Positions 7,904 through 16,972 of a stretch of DNA of 38,269 nucleotides are shown piece by piece. Made by a program: the position numbers and the translations under genes. A model generated the notes under the pieces. That model ran no database searches, was not told the origin of the DNA, and saw nothing but the letters and a program-made list of their open reading frames with translations. The number at the start of each line of letters is the position of its first letter. Position 1 is the stretch's first letter. Source of the stretch: Crocosphaera sp. (GTDB lineage: Bacteria; Cyanobacteriota; Cyanobacteriia; Cyanobacteriales; Microcystaceae); assembly GCA_030064955.1 (NCBI GenBank), contig JASJDW010000012.1, positions 1-38,269 of the forward strand, read 5' to 3'.

Positions 7904-9469
7904 GTGCGAGTATTGCTTATTTATCCAGTATTTCCACCAACTTTTTGGTCTTATGACAAAAGCCTGGAGTTAGTGAATCGTAAGGTTTTATTACCACCCC
8001 TTGGGTTAATTACCGTTGCTGCTATTTTACCCCAAACCTGGGAATTTCAACTTTGCGATCGCAATATTCGAGACGTAACTGAAGAGGAATGGGATTGGGC
8101 AGAAATGGTCATTTTCTCCGCTATGATCGTCCAAAAACCAGATTTACTCGCACAAATAAAAGAAGCCAAACTACGGGGTAAATGTGTGGTCGTGGGAGGT
8201 CCTTATGCTACCTCAGTCCCCTCAGAGATACAAGCAGCCGGAGCAGACTTTTTAGTGTTAGATGAAGGGGAAATTACCCTTCCTCTGTTTGTTGAAGCCT
8301 TACAACGAGGGGAAACCCAAGGAACGATCCGCACCCAGGAAAAACCAGATGTTACCTTAACTCCCATTCCTCGCTACGACTTACTAGAGTTAGACGCTTA
8401 TGACTCCATGTCGGTGCAGTTTTCAAGAGGATGTCCTTTTCAATGTGAATTTTGTGACATTATTGTGCTTTATGGACGCAAACCTCGCACCAAAACCCCT
8501 GCACAATTGCTGAAAGAGTTGGACTATCTTTACGCATTGGGGTGGCGACGGGGCGTGTTTATGGTGGATGATAATTTTATTGGCAATAAACGCAATGTTA
8601 AATTGTTGCTCAAGGAATTAAAAGTGTGGCAACAAGAGCATCAATATCCCTTCCGTTTTAATACCGAAGCATCGGTGGATTTGGCTCAAGATGCTGAATT
8701 GATGGAGTTGATGGTAGAAGCCAATTTTGATGCTGTCTTTTTAGGCATTGAAACCCCCGATGAAGAGAGTTTGAAATTAACGAAAAAGTTTCAAAATACT
8801 CGCGATTCTCTAACCGATACCATTGATATCTTAATTCGTGCAGGGTTGCGTCCTATGGCTGGATTTATTATTGGATTTGATGGGGAAAAAACAGGGGCTG
8901 CCTCTCGGATTATTCGCTTTGTGGAAAATGCAGCCATTCCTACAGCCATGTTCGGAATGTTACAAGCCCTTCCCCATACTGCATTATGGCATCGTTTAGA
9001 AAAAGAAGGACGATTGCGAGTTGATAGTAAACAAGATATCAATCAAAGTACCTTAATGAACTTTGTTCCCACTCGTCCCATAGAAGACATTGCCCAAGAA
9101 TATATAGAAGCCTTCTGGACTTTATACGATGCAGAAAATTTCTTAGATCGTACCTATCGTTGTTTCTTGAAATTAGGAGTTCCCAAATGTCATCCCCCTT
9201 TTAAGTTTCCGAGTTGGGTTGATTTACGGGCTTTAGCTATTGTTGTTTGGCGACAGGGATTTAAACGGAACACTCGTTGGAAATTTTGGCATCATTTCTT
9301 TGGGATTCTTAAACACAATACCCCTGTTTGGGAACATTATCTAACCGTCTGCGCTCACAATGAACATTTTTTAGAATATCGTCAAATTGTTCGAGATGGA
9401 ATTGAAAAACAGTTACAAGAATTTAAGAGTAGAGAGAAGCAAAAAACCCTTCAAAAAAGTAAATGCTAA
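7904..9469 (+). CDS. B12-binding-domain radical SAM protein (DUF4070 type)
   Basis: A protein of about 521 aa with an N-terminal cobalamin-binding-like Rossmann domain (to about residue 140; VVGGPYATSVP, DFLVLDEGE), a radical SAM core with the cluster motif RGCPFQCEFCD (Cys about 177, 181, 184) and GVFMVDDNF plus FNTEASVDLA strands, and a C-terminal helical region resembling DUF4070. The family includes HpnP-type hopanoid methylases and many uncharacterised cyanobacterial paralogues, so the substrate is unknown. I prefer the GTG at 7904 because homologues begin MRVLLIYP; a GTG at 7889 would add five residues (MGCQD) and has a GAGGAAAG site about eleven bases upstream. The gene stands alone between two copies of a MITE-like repeat, the second starting six bases after the stop codon. 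Confidence 0.85.
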   Translation: MRVLLIYPVFPPTFWSYDKSLELVNRKVLLPPLGLITVAAILPQTWEFQLCDRNIRDVTEEEWDWAEMVIFSAMIVQKPDLLAQIKEAKLRGKCVVVGGPYATSVPSEIQAAGADFLVLDEGEITLPLFVEALQRGETQGTIRTQEKPDVTLTPIPRYDLLELDAYDSMSVQFSRGCPFQCEFCDIIVLYGRKPRTKTPAQLLKELDYLYALGWRRGVFMVDDNFIGNKRNVKLLLKELKVWQQEHQYPFRFNTEASVDLAQDAELMELMVEANFDAVFLGIETPDEESLKLTKKFQNTRDSLTDTIDILIRAGLRPMAGFIIGFDGEKTGAASRIIRFVENAAIPTAMFGMLQALPHTALWHRLEKEGRLRVDSKQDINQSTLMNFVPTRPIEDIAQEYIEAFWTLYDAENFLDRTYRCFLKLGVPKCHPPFKFPSWVDLRALAIVVWRQGFKRNTRWKFWHHFFGILKHNTPVWEHYLTVCAHNEHFLEYRQIVRDGIEKQLQEFKSREKQKTLQKSKC

Positions 9470-9475
9470 AGAATA

Positions 9476-9588
9476 TATAGCAGTTCCCATATTTGTGAGG
9501 TACAAACTCTTCTAGTTTTAGGAGTTAGGAGTTCGGGAGGGCAGGCTTCGCCCGATGCTCCCCAGCAGGAGTTCAGAAGTGGAGATAG
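9476..9588. repeat. MITE-like repeat, copy 2 (right end lost, nested hairpin cassette)
   Basis: The first 60 bases match copy 1 almost exactly, from TATAGCAGTTCCCATA through the GGAGTT units. At 9537-9568 the GGAGTT tract is interrupted by a GC-rich cassette of about 31 bases containing GGGCAGGCTTCGCCC (a small hairpin) and GATGCTCCCCAGC. After GGAGTTCAGAAGT the sequence departs, so the right inverted repeat is missing; an IS605-type right end follows directly. Confidence 0.65.
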
Positions 9589-9589
9589 T

Positions 9590-9668
9590 TAAGCGGTCTG
9601 GACGAGCCAGTAATCCAAAATAGTGATGTTTGGAGAATCCACTCACTTTAGGGAGTGGAGTATGTCAA
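9590..9668 (+). mobile_element. Solo IS200/IS605-type right end
   Basis: The segment ends with a hairpin CCACTC / GAGTGG (about 9639-9658) and then GTATGTCAA, the same layout and same terminal bases as the right end at 400-443. Upstream bases read like a short TnpB tail but no gene remains. The final TCAA supplies, on the other strand, the TGA stop of pckA. Identification rests on likeness to the copy at 1-443 and on the known TCAA end of IS608. Confidence 0.5.
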
Positions 9669-11371
9669 CCAACCATTGGCCCTGCGGCCATAATTTCAGC
9701 AGGAACATCGTGAAATTGTTTAAAATTAACCTCAAAACGATGGGCTAATTCTATAGCTTGTTGTTGATAGGCTTCGGCATCATCCCAAGTATTTTGAGGA
9801 TCAAGAATACGATGAGGAACTCCTGTGACTTTTTCTGGCACTAAAACTCTGAAAATGGGATGGGGATGATAGTTAACCCGATCTAATTGTCCATTTAAAG
9901 CTGCTGTGACCATCGCCCTTGTATGTTTAATGGAAATACGATGACCGACTCCATAAGGACCTCCAGACCACCCCGTATTAATCAAAAAGACATTAGTGTC
10001 ATGGTGTTGATCCAGTCGCTTTCCTAACATTTCAGCATACACCGTGGGGGATAAGGGGAAGAAACATTGACCAAAACAAGCAGAAAAGGTCGCTTGAGGG
10101 GCGGTAATATCCCGTTCTGTTCCAGCAAGTTTACTGGTGTATCCGGCCAAAAAATGATACATGGCCTGTTCTTTGGTCAGTTTAGCGATGGGAGGTAACA
10201 CCCCAAACGCATCGGCCGTTAAGAAAAAGATGGTTTTGGGATGGCCTCCCATAGCGGAAGTAGAACAGTTAGGGATGTAGCGCAATGGATAAGCAGCGCG
10301 GGTGTTTTCCGTTAAACGACCATCGTTGTAGTCAGGTATTTGGGTTTCGGAGTCAATAATGACATTTTCCAGGAGGGTGCCAAACTTAATAGCAGCCCAT
10401 ATTTGCGGTTCGTGTTCTTGGGATAAACGGATGGTTTTGGCGTAACATCCCCCTTCAAAATTAAAAATGCCAGACTCTGACCAACCATGTTCATCATCTC
10501 CAATTAAATGACAGTCAGGGTCAGCAGAAAGGGTGGTTTTTCCCGTTCCTGATAGGCCGAAAAAGAGGTTAGTATGACCTCTTTTATCAATATTAGCTGC
10601 ACCGTGCATGGGTAAAACATCCCGTTTGGTCATGAAGTAATTCATCATTAAAAAGACGGATTTTTTCATCTCTCCTGAGTAACGAGAACCGCCAATGATG
10701 ACTAATCTTTTTTGTAAATGAACTACAATAAAGGCTTCACTACGAATGTCATCGGTTTCGGGATCGCCGTGTAATCCTGGGACAGCAATAACGGTAAAAT
10801 CCGCTTGATGATTATTTAATTCTTGGGGTGAGGGTCGAATAAATAATTGATGGACAAAGAGATTTTGGGAGGCGAGTTCGTTAACAATACGCACACCACA
10901 ACGGTAATTGGTATCAGCCCCAACATAACCATCAAAAATGTAAATATCTCGTCCTTGAAGATAGGCGATGACTTTTTGATAGAGTTGGTTAAATTTGGCT
11001 TCAGAAATGGGAACATTGTGCTGATTCCAGTCAATTTCCGCTTCACTGCTGGACTCTTTAACAATAAAGCGATCTTTAGGAGAACGACCTGTATATTGAC
11101 CGGTTTCTACTAATAACGCACCGTTATCAACTAGGGTTCCTTCTCCTCTGATTAAAGCGTGTTCAACTAATTGGGCGATCGGTAAATTGCGATAGACTCG
11201 ACCTATATTATGAATGCCTAAATTTTCTAGACCATAAGTAGGACGAATGATGGCTTCTTCGCTGTCATTGTCTAGGGTAGAATTACTTGCATAATTAGGT
11301 TGAGAAGATAGAAAAATATTTTGCTGAGAGGGATGAAAAAAAGCTGTTTTTTGTGTGTTAAGATTAACCAT
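9665..11371 (-). CDS. pckA: ATP-dependent phosphoenolpyruvate carboxykinase
   Basis: A 568-aa protein that interconverts oxaloacetate plus ATP with PEP, CO2 and ADP. Visible family landmarks are GRSPKDRFIV (residues 95-104), the PEPCK-specific HGAANI (256-261), the P-loop GLSGTGKTT (272-280), the metal site in GDDEHGW (291-297) and a C-terminal ILDPQNTW. The final AAGPMVG matches the natural family end (E. coli ends AAGPKL), so the protein is complete. It carries about 35 extra N-terminal residues of low complexity compared with the usual 530-540 aa, rich in Ser, Asn and Gln; a start further inside is possible. ATP-PEPCK is patchy in cyanobacteria. Upstream is a 383-bp spacer. The TGA stop is contributed by the adjoining IS605-type end. 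Confidence 0.96.
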   Translation of the reverse strand: MVNLNTQKTAFFHPSQQNIFLSSQPNYASNSTLDNDSEEAIIRPTYGLENLGIHNIGRVYRNLPIAQLVEHALIRGEGTLVDNGALLVETGQYTGRSPKDRFIVKESSSEAEIDWNQHNVPISEAKFNQLYQKVIAYLQGRDIYIFDGYVGADTNYRCGVRIVNELASQNLFVHQLFIRPSPQELNNHQADFTVIAVPGLHGDPETDDIRSEAFIVVHLQKRLVIIGGSRYSGEMKKSVFLMMNYFMTKRDVLPMHGAANIDKRGHTNLFFGLSGTGKTTLSADPDCHLIGDDEHGWSESGIFNFEGGCYAKTIRLSQEHEPQIWAAIKFGTLLENVIIDSETQIPDYNDGRLTENTRAAYPLRYIPNCSTSAMGGHPKTIFFLTADAFGVLPPIAKLTKEQAMYHFLAGYTSKLAGTERDITAPQATFSACFGQCFFPLSPTVYAEMLGKRLDQHHDTNVFLINTGWSGGPYGVGHRISIKHTRAMVTAALNGQLDRVNYHPHPIFRVLVPEKVTGVPHRILDPQNTWDDAEAYQQQAIELAHRFEVNFKQFHDVPAEIMAAGPMVG

Positions 11372-11754
11372 GCTTACAACCCCTATTTTCTATAAACGAT
11401 TGAGTTTCTACTTCTCTCAATGGAAGGTGTCTTAATCTTTTTTTCTTAGTTATTATCCCTTTAATTATCGTCCAACTCGCTTCCCATTGACAAAAGAGTT
11501 TTTTCAAGATTTTTTTCCTACCTATAGTTTAGTCCATCTCATTGAGGTAGAATTTTTAACTGTTACAAAATTTAACCCTTTGGCTTTTTACATTTATTTC
11601 TCCTAAACACAATTTTTGACTTGTTTTTTATTCGTCAGTTAATTATAGAATTTAATCAATTAGCAATATATAAGTTAGTTACAAATTTTTGAAGAAGTTA
11701 ATAATCATTAATATTTTTAAAATTCAAATCCTTGACTAACTATTTTGCAAAACA
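11372..11754. other. Intergenic spacer upstream of pckA
   Basis: 383 bp, AT-rich. It must hold the pckA promoter (minus strand) and the end of the lipoprotein transcript. No convincing promoter boxes, terminator hairpin or small ORF could be singled out. A minus-strand AGGAGAAATAA followed by ATG near 11592 leads straight into a stop and is not a gene. Confidence 0.5.
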
Positions 11755-13323
11755 CTAATTGTTTGAAAATTTTTTCAAAGGATTAGGTTGAATATCATTA
11801 TCATTGGGCTTTTTCCTGGGAACGATAGTAATGTAGGGATCTAGTAAACTATCATCAACCCACCCTGAATAATACTTGACAGTGGTAGAATTCTTAGTGA
11901 GTTTTATTAAGTCTAATTCTCCTCTCATCGTATAAATTTCAGGCCGTTGTTTGTCAGGATTTTTCCAGGTACTAATTCCCCCCGGTCCACCTCCGAAATA
12001 ATTTAAGGAGACTCCATCAAAAGGACGAATAAATTTATTCCCATTCCATAACCAATCTTTTCCTGGCCAATAGACCATTGCTTCCCATGAATTGGCTTTA
12101 TATTCTTTATCATACCTCTCTTTCCACTCCATTACTCCACTATTTTCTAAAGTTACTGAAAAATCAGAATCATAAACAATTTCATAACGGCCTTTTTCTC
12201 TTTCATAATCTTGAGGTGACCACCATAAAACCTCAACAGGTTTGTTATTTTCGCCAGCATTGATAGTTGTTTCTGGGTTAGTATTTAATAAGCTCTTGTA
12301 AATATCTAACCCTTCAGTGAGAAGCTCAGCTTGCAACTTAAATTGCCAACATTTCCAACTATTTTTTTGTTCTATTTTTTGCCATTGTATTTGACAGATT
12401 CCATTTCCAGTTGCTACCCATAACTTATCTTTTTCGATCTCTAATTTATGGGGGATAATACCAACTAAGTTACTGTTTCTAGCATGGTAAGACTTCAATG
12501 ATTGATTATTAAGGTTATAAGAAATCAGTCCCATTCCTGGTAAATAAGGGTTTCCTTCTCCACTGGTTTGAGTGGCTAACCATAGAATAATTTCTGTATC
12601 TTTATTACTGATTTGTAAATCATTAATTTGTTGTTTTGCTAGTTGCGAAGGCTGAATAATGTTTATTTTATCAACTTGAGTATCGTAGTTAACAATAGTA
12701 GCAATTCCCCCGTTTCCTTCTCCTTGCTCTGAAGAAACTGACCAATAAAATTGATTATTATTAATTACACTAGCTGTGATTTTTGGTACACCTAATTGAA
12801 TACCAGCTTGTTTCTGTTTAACCTGTTTTAATGTATATAAAGTATGTTTTTGTGGTTCTTCTGCTTCTGGGATAATTAATTCTAAGATAACTTTTTCAGC
12901 TTCCACCTCAAAATCAGGAAAAGGATTAGGATACAGAAGAACTCGATATTGATAGGTTTTATCTTGCCAATCAATGGTTTGATAAGGGGGATTAACTAAT
13001 TCTTTAATGGCTTCTTCATAATTTTTAGCAGGTTTTTGTTCAGGTTGGTAATTCCCTTTTTTAGTGATAAAAGTTTGATTATCATCACAAAAAATAAAAT
13101 CATAATCCTGGGTTTGAAACGTTATTATATTATCAGAAACTTTAATATTTAATGTTTTTAATTTCTCGAAAAAATCCCCTTCCTGTTTAACAGTAAACTT
13201 AGGATGTGATACTGGAGGAGAGGGACAATTATTTTCAGCATTATCCACAAATTGTTGCAGATTAGTACAACCCACAAATAACCAAGTTAAACTTATAAAG
13301 GGAATAATTGATTTTAAATTCAT
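11755..13323 (-). CDS. Uncharacterised lipoprotein
   Basis: A protein of 522 aa from the ATG at 13323; a GTG three codons earlier is also in frame. The N terminus MNLKSIIPFISLTWLFVGC is a lipoprotein signal with the lipobox LFVGC, so the mature protein would be anchored at Cys19. The rest is polar and beta-rich, with repeated stretches such as ILWLATQTSGEGNPYLPG and LWVATGNGICQIQW that suggest a propeller-like or periplasmic beta fold. I recognise no named family. The next gene upstream on the same strand is a small membrane-anchored protein 50 bp away, so the two probably form an operon. AT content is similar to neighbouring genes. Confidence 0.65.
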   Translation of the reverse strand: MNLKSIIPFISLTWLFVGCTNLQQFVDNAENNCPSPPVSHPKFTVKQEGDFFEKLKTLNIKVSDNIITFQTQDYDFIFCDDNQTFITKKGNYQPEQKPAKNYEEAIKELVNPPYQTIDWQDKTYQYRVLLYPNPFPDFEVEAEKVILELIIPEAEEPQKHTLYTLKQVKQKQAGIQLGVPKITASVINNNQFYWSVSSEQGEGNGGIATIVNYDTQVDKINIIQPSQLAKQQINDLQISNKDTEIILWLATQTSGEGNPYLPGMGLISYNLNNQSLKSYHARNSNLVGIIPHKLEIEKDKLWVATGNGICQIQWQKIEQKNSWKCWQFKLQAELLTEGLDIYKSLLNTNPETTINAGENNKPVEVLWWSPQDYEREKGRYEIVYDSDFSVTLENSGVMEWKERYDKEYKANSWEAMVYWPGKDWLWNGNKFIRPFDGVSLNYFGGGPGGISTWKNPDKQRPEIYTMRGELDLIKLTKNSTTVKYYSGWVDDSLLDPYITIVPRKKPNDNDIQPNPLKKFSNN

Positions 13324-13373
13324 GGAAAACACACCACATTAATGAAGTTTGAAGTTAGAAGGGTCTTGGGATT

Positions 13374-13793
13374 TTAAATGGTCTTATTTCTAAGATTATC
13401 CAAATAAGTTACCCATTTAGCTGCTAAATCAATCTCAGTAAAGGGAATTTTAATTGAAGATTGATTATTATCCATAAAACTAAACTTTATAAACGGTTTA
13501 CCTTTATTGGGTAAATCCCCTAAATCCACCAATTTATCATTAACCAACAATTCGATTTTGTCAACATCATTTAACAAAAATTTAGGCAAAGCATCAGGAA
13601 TAGAACGACTGGGTTTTCCCCAAGTAATTTCTTTCCCTTTAACACCAATAATGGCATAAATATCATACTTAGCTTGATCAAAATTTTCAGCCCACACCCG
13701 ATAAGCTTCTAACTTTTGATATTCATTCCAACCACTCCAAGCTAAAATAAAAAAGACCACTAATAACGATAACCAAAATAAACCTCTTGCCAT
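13374..13793 (-). CDS. Small membrane-anchored hypothetical protein
   Basis: A 139-aa protein with one N-terminal hydrophobic helix (residues about 4-20, GLFWLSLLVVFFILAWSGW) and a soluble domain of about 115 residues, mixed alpha/beta by appearance. The helix lacks a clear signal-peptidase site, so it is probably an anchor with the domain outside the cytoplasm. I recognise no family. It precedes the lipoprotein gene in the same direction with 50 bp between them, suggesting joint expression and possibly a shared envelope complex. Confidence 0.65.
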   Translation of the reverse strand: MARGLFWLSLLVVFFILAWSGWNEYQKLEAYRVWAENFDQAKYDIYAIIGVKGKEITWGKPSRSIPDALPKFLLNDVDKIELLVNDKLVDLGDLPNKGKPFIKFSFMDNNQSSIKIPFTEIDLAAKWVTYLDNLRNKTI

Positions 13794-13961
13794 TGTTTAA
13801 TTTCCTAAAACCTCAATGAATATTTTTCTATTTTAAACGAATAAACTGTTTAAACAAAAATGATAATTACCACTTCATACAAGAGGGGGTATCAATCAGA
13901 CCTCAAATTATGGTAAATAAAAATAATGAAAATGATCATTCATCGTAATCCTTAAAAGTTA

Positions 13962-15113
13962 ATGAAATTAAAACAAAGTTTTTGGTCTGATGTCCTATCA
14001 GCACTGGAACATTGGTGCAAAAAAACAATAGTCACTATAATGGTAGTGACTTTATCTATTAGTTTATGTGGGGCGAGTTGGAATCAATTTGGCACAGATT
14101 CAGTCTTAATTAGCGTTTTAGCTCAAGGAAATGCCATTACTGACCCCAACGCCATTCTGAGATACGCTTTACCCATCGACAACGAACCTATCCGTAAAGT
14201 CCAAGACGCGATCGAAGATATTTCCAATCATCTCAGAGGAAAACGCTGGCCACCCATCGCTAAAGATGTCAAAACTGCATCCTTTGTCCTCACCCTACGC
14301 AGCGATAAAATTATTGAGGGGGTTCCTAGCGATCGCCAACCCCAAGCAGAAACAATCTTAGAGAATATTAAGACAGAAGTCAATGAACTGCAAGAAGCAG
14401 TGGAAAATAAAGATAAAGAACAAGTTTGGCTCAAAAGACGGGCTATTCTCGATAATATTGGTGAGATTGAAGCTCTAATGGTGGAAGGTTTTCCCTTTCA
14501 AGTTCCAGAAGAATACGCTAACTTACCCCAGTTAAAAGGACGGGCTACCGTTGCAATTGAAACTACCAAGGGAGATCTTACCATTATCGTCGATGGTTAT
14601 AATGCCCCGATCAATGCAGGAAACTTCGTGGATCTCGTTCAACGAGGTTTTTACGATGATTTACCCTTTATCGATCTAGAAGATAGTTTCGCCATCCAAA
14701 CCGGTGATCCACCAGGAGAAGAAGAAGGATTTATTGACCCAGAAACAGGAGAATATCGGGCGATTCCTTTAGAAGTGCGAGTTAAAGGAGACGAACAACC
14801 CATTTATGGGGCTACCTTGGAAGAAATGGGCATTTATTTACCTGATTTAGTCCTTCCCTTCAATGCTTATGGTGCCGTTGCTTCAGCCCGTCCTAGTTTA
14901 GATCCCAACGGGGGATCTTCACAATTTTTCTTCTTTAAATTTGACAGCGAATTAACCCCTCCAGGGTTCAATTTAATGGATGGCCGTTATTCCGTTTTTG
15001 GCTATCTCGTTGATGGGAAAGAAGTATTACAAGAACTGACCAAAAAAGATAAAATTATTTCAGCAAAAGTAATCGATGGTCTAGACAATTTCGTTCAACC
15101 CCAAAATAGTTAA
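13962..15113 (+). CDS. Cyclophilin-type peptidyl-prolyl isomerase (AnaCyp40/TLP40/CYP38-like)
   Basis: A 383-aa protein. Residues about 20-45 form a hydrophobic export or anchor segment. A helical, charged region of about 110 residues (RKVQDAIEDISNHLRGKRWP onward, with an EVNELQEAVENKDKEQVW stretch) precedes a divergent cyclophilin domain (about 185-375): IETTKGDLTIIVDGYNAPIN, AGNFVDLVQRGFYDD, SSQFFFFKFDS and GRYSVFGYLVDG. This order is that of the thylakoid-lumen TLP40/CYP38 group, which in plants assists photosystem II assembly and in Anabaena includes AnaCyp40. Several canonical isomerase residues are replaced, so catalysis may be weak. The gene is monocistronic: a strong terminator follows within 25 bp. 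Confidence 0.88.
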   Translation: MKLKQSFWSDVLSALEHWCKKTIVTIMVVTLSISLCGASWNQFGTDSVLISVLAQGNAITDPNAILRYALPIDNEPIRKVQDAIEDISNHLRGKRWPPIAKDVKTASFVLTLRSDKIIEGVPSDRQPQAETILENIKTEVNELQEAVENKDKEQVWLKRRAILDNIGEIEALMVEGFPFQVPEEYANLPQLKGRATVAIETTKGDLTIIVDGYNAPINAGNFVDLVQRGFYDDLPFIDLEDSFAIQTGDPPGEEEGFIDPETGEYRAIPLEVRVKGDEQPIYGATLEEMGIYLPDLVLPFNAYGAVASARPSLDPNGGSSQFFFFKFDSELTPPGFNLMDGRYSVFGYLVDGKEVLQELTKKDKIISAKVIDGLDNFVQPQNS

Positions 15114-15134
15114 TCTGACAGCCTATTCCAAGAG

Positions 15135-15163
15135 AAAAACCTCCTATATTTAGGAGGTTTTTG
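15135..15163 (+). terminator. Rho-independent terminator of the cyclophilin gene
   Basis: A perfect 12-bp stem (AAAAACCTCCTA / TAGGAGGTTTTT) around the loop TATT, ending in a T-run, begins about 20 bp after the stop codon. Confidence 0.9.
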
Positions 15164-15277
15164 TTAAACTAATTAGATTTAGTTGATTTTAGAAAATATA
15201 ATGCTTAGCAACCCTAAATACTCCCTCCCTCTAGATGTTTTTAGGAACTGGTATTATTGCTAAAACTAGAGTTATTC

Positions 15278-16972
15278 TTATTCAGCAATATTATTATTTT
15301 GGTCTTGCTTTACCAACTGCCATAATTCAGTTTTTACCTGATATACGGGTTCTGTTTTGTCTATCCATTTGTATTTTTTTGCTATTTTATAGCGATTATC
15401 AAGAGTAAGTAAATAGTCTAAACTTCTTCGTGAATTAATGACAAATATATTGTTAAACTTGTTGGGAATATTATTAATAACTTTGCTGTTGGACTTCTCG
15501 TTTTTCTCAATCAGGTTACTTGAAGTTATTTCTGGCTGAAGTTGGGTTTTTGGTTGAAGAACATAACTTAAACTGACTAAACTATACCAAGGAGAAATAA
15601 CTAGAGGGGAGTCGGTTTGATTAATAATATGAGCAACTTGGGGAGTATGAATATCAGTATACTTATTCCACCATGTTTCCGCCTTAGAACTAACAATACA
15701 AGAAACCACTCCAGCTGTAATAATCGCAGCAGTAATCATTTGCCAAATTTTTTGTTGCCATATTTTAAGAGAATTTGAAGCTATCTTAGCAGAAAGTAGA
15801 TAAGCAACAGACAACTGGCATCCTAAAAAACAGGTAAATAAATATCGAGGAATGCCAGAACGTCTTCCTCCTAATATTATGTCTGATAAAGCTAATGATA
15901 AAAATGTTGTTCCTATCAAACTAAACAAAAACAACCACACTCTAACTGGAGTATGACGAACAAGAAAGTAAAATGAATATATCAATAAACTTGACAAAAG
16001 AATAATGATTAGTTGTAAGACTAAATTTCTCTCAGTGAAACTGTAATTGAAATCTACAAAAATTCGACTAAAATTAAGCATCCATGTTTTGAGAAGTAAA
16101 GTTAAAGAAAACTCAACTTCAGTCCAGCTAACATTTTTCTTGAACTTAGATAATCCAGAGATAATGACAAAAAGCCAAGGAGCAAAAATAACAAATCCTG
16201 TTGCAGAAGCAATACAATAATTAATAAAAGTCCGACTAAGTCGAAAACCTTCAATAATAGTGATGTATAGTGCTTGTGAAGCTATTACTAGGATAAAGAG
16301 TGTGTGAGAATATAATCCCAAAACCAGAGACAATGTATAAACTCCCCAGTACAACTTATTATTAATTCTCATCGCTTTTAATAAAGCTGCACTAGATAAT
16401 AAAATAGTAACTATCCACAGACTATACTGGCGAGATTCTTGAGCAAATAGAACATTTAAGGGGGAAATAGCAATTAAAGCTATACTTATCCATCCCACTA
16501 ACCTCCAATTAAACAACTCCATACAAAGCCAATAACCACAAGGAAAAGCAAGCAGACTGATGACAGCCGACAAACTTCTGATCGTTGCTACTGAATATCC
16601 CCATAGTTGCACCCAAAATCTTGCCAAGAGAAAATACATAGGAGGATGTTCAGGAGAACCTATTAAGGCGTTTAAAGTATCCCCTAATTTTTTTTCAGAA
16701 TTGGGCTGCTGATACTGCTGTAATTCTTCTATCCCAAGCAGTTGACCGGGTAATACGACCTTCTCCTGAAATTCTGTCCAAGTATAACCAGAAATTCTTA
16801 GAGAAGTAGAATTTTCATCAGCCCAGTAAACTTTTTTGTCAAGGTTAGTGAAACGAAAAAATATTCCTAAAACAATGATAATGACCAAAAAAAGATGCCA
16901 ATATTTTATTCTACTTTGTCCAATTTTTGTAAACATGACTTGATTGCTAAGGTTATACGGTAGATTTGCCAT
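15278..16972 (-). CDS. PMT/ArnT-like membrane glycosyltransferase (GT39/GT83 type)
   Basis: A protein of about 564 aa with ten or more hydrophobic helices. After a short cytoplasmic N terminus and a first helix (HLFLVIIIVLGIFFRF) comes the extracytoplasmic loop VYWADENSTSLR, with the acidic residues typical of the catalytic first loop in PMT_2/ArnT-like enzymes, then GSPEHPPMYFLLARFWVQLW and FAQESRQYSLWIVTILL, both characteristic. Such enzymes move sugars from polyprenyl-phosphate donors onto lipid or protein acceptors outside the membrane; the acceptor is unknown here. The C-terminal 130 residues are soluble. I place the start at the ATG 16972; an in-frame GTG lies at 16981 and another Met follows twelve codons later. 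The flanks on both sides are non-coding, so it is probably expressed alone. Confidence 0.8.
   Translation of the reverse strand: MANLPYNLSNQVMFTKIGQSRIKYWHLFLVIIIVLGIFFRFTNLDKKVYWADENSTSLRISGYTWTEFQEKVVLPGQLLGIEELQQYQQPNSEKKLGDTLNALIGSPEHPPMYFLLARFWVQLWGYSVATIRSLSAVISLLAFPCGYWLCMELFNWRLVGWISIALIAISPLNVLFAQESRQYSLWIVTILLSSAALLKAMRINNKLYWGVYTLSLVLGLYSHTLFILVIASQALYITIIEGFRLSRTFINYCIASATGFVIFAPWLFVIISGLSKFKKNVSWTEVEFSLTLLLKTWMLNFSRIFVDFNYSFTERNLVLQLIIILLSSLLIYSFYFLVRHTPVRVWLFLFSLIGTTFLSLALSDIILGGRRSGIPRYLFTCFLGCQLSVAYLLSAKIASNSLKIWQQKIWQMITAAIITAGVVSCIVSSKAETWWNKYTDIHTPQVAHIINQTDSPLVISPWYSLVSLSYVLQPKTQLQPEITSSNLIEKNEKSNSKVINNIPNKFNNIFVINSRRSLDYLLTLDNRYKIAKKYKWIDKTEPVYQVKTELWQLVKQDQNNNIAE

Noticed and set aside
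10816-11113. Open frames on both strands within the pckA N-terminal half
   Set aside because: They overlap conserved PEPCK sequence out of frame, have no ribosome site and no recognisable protein.
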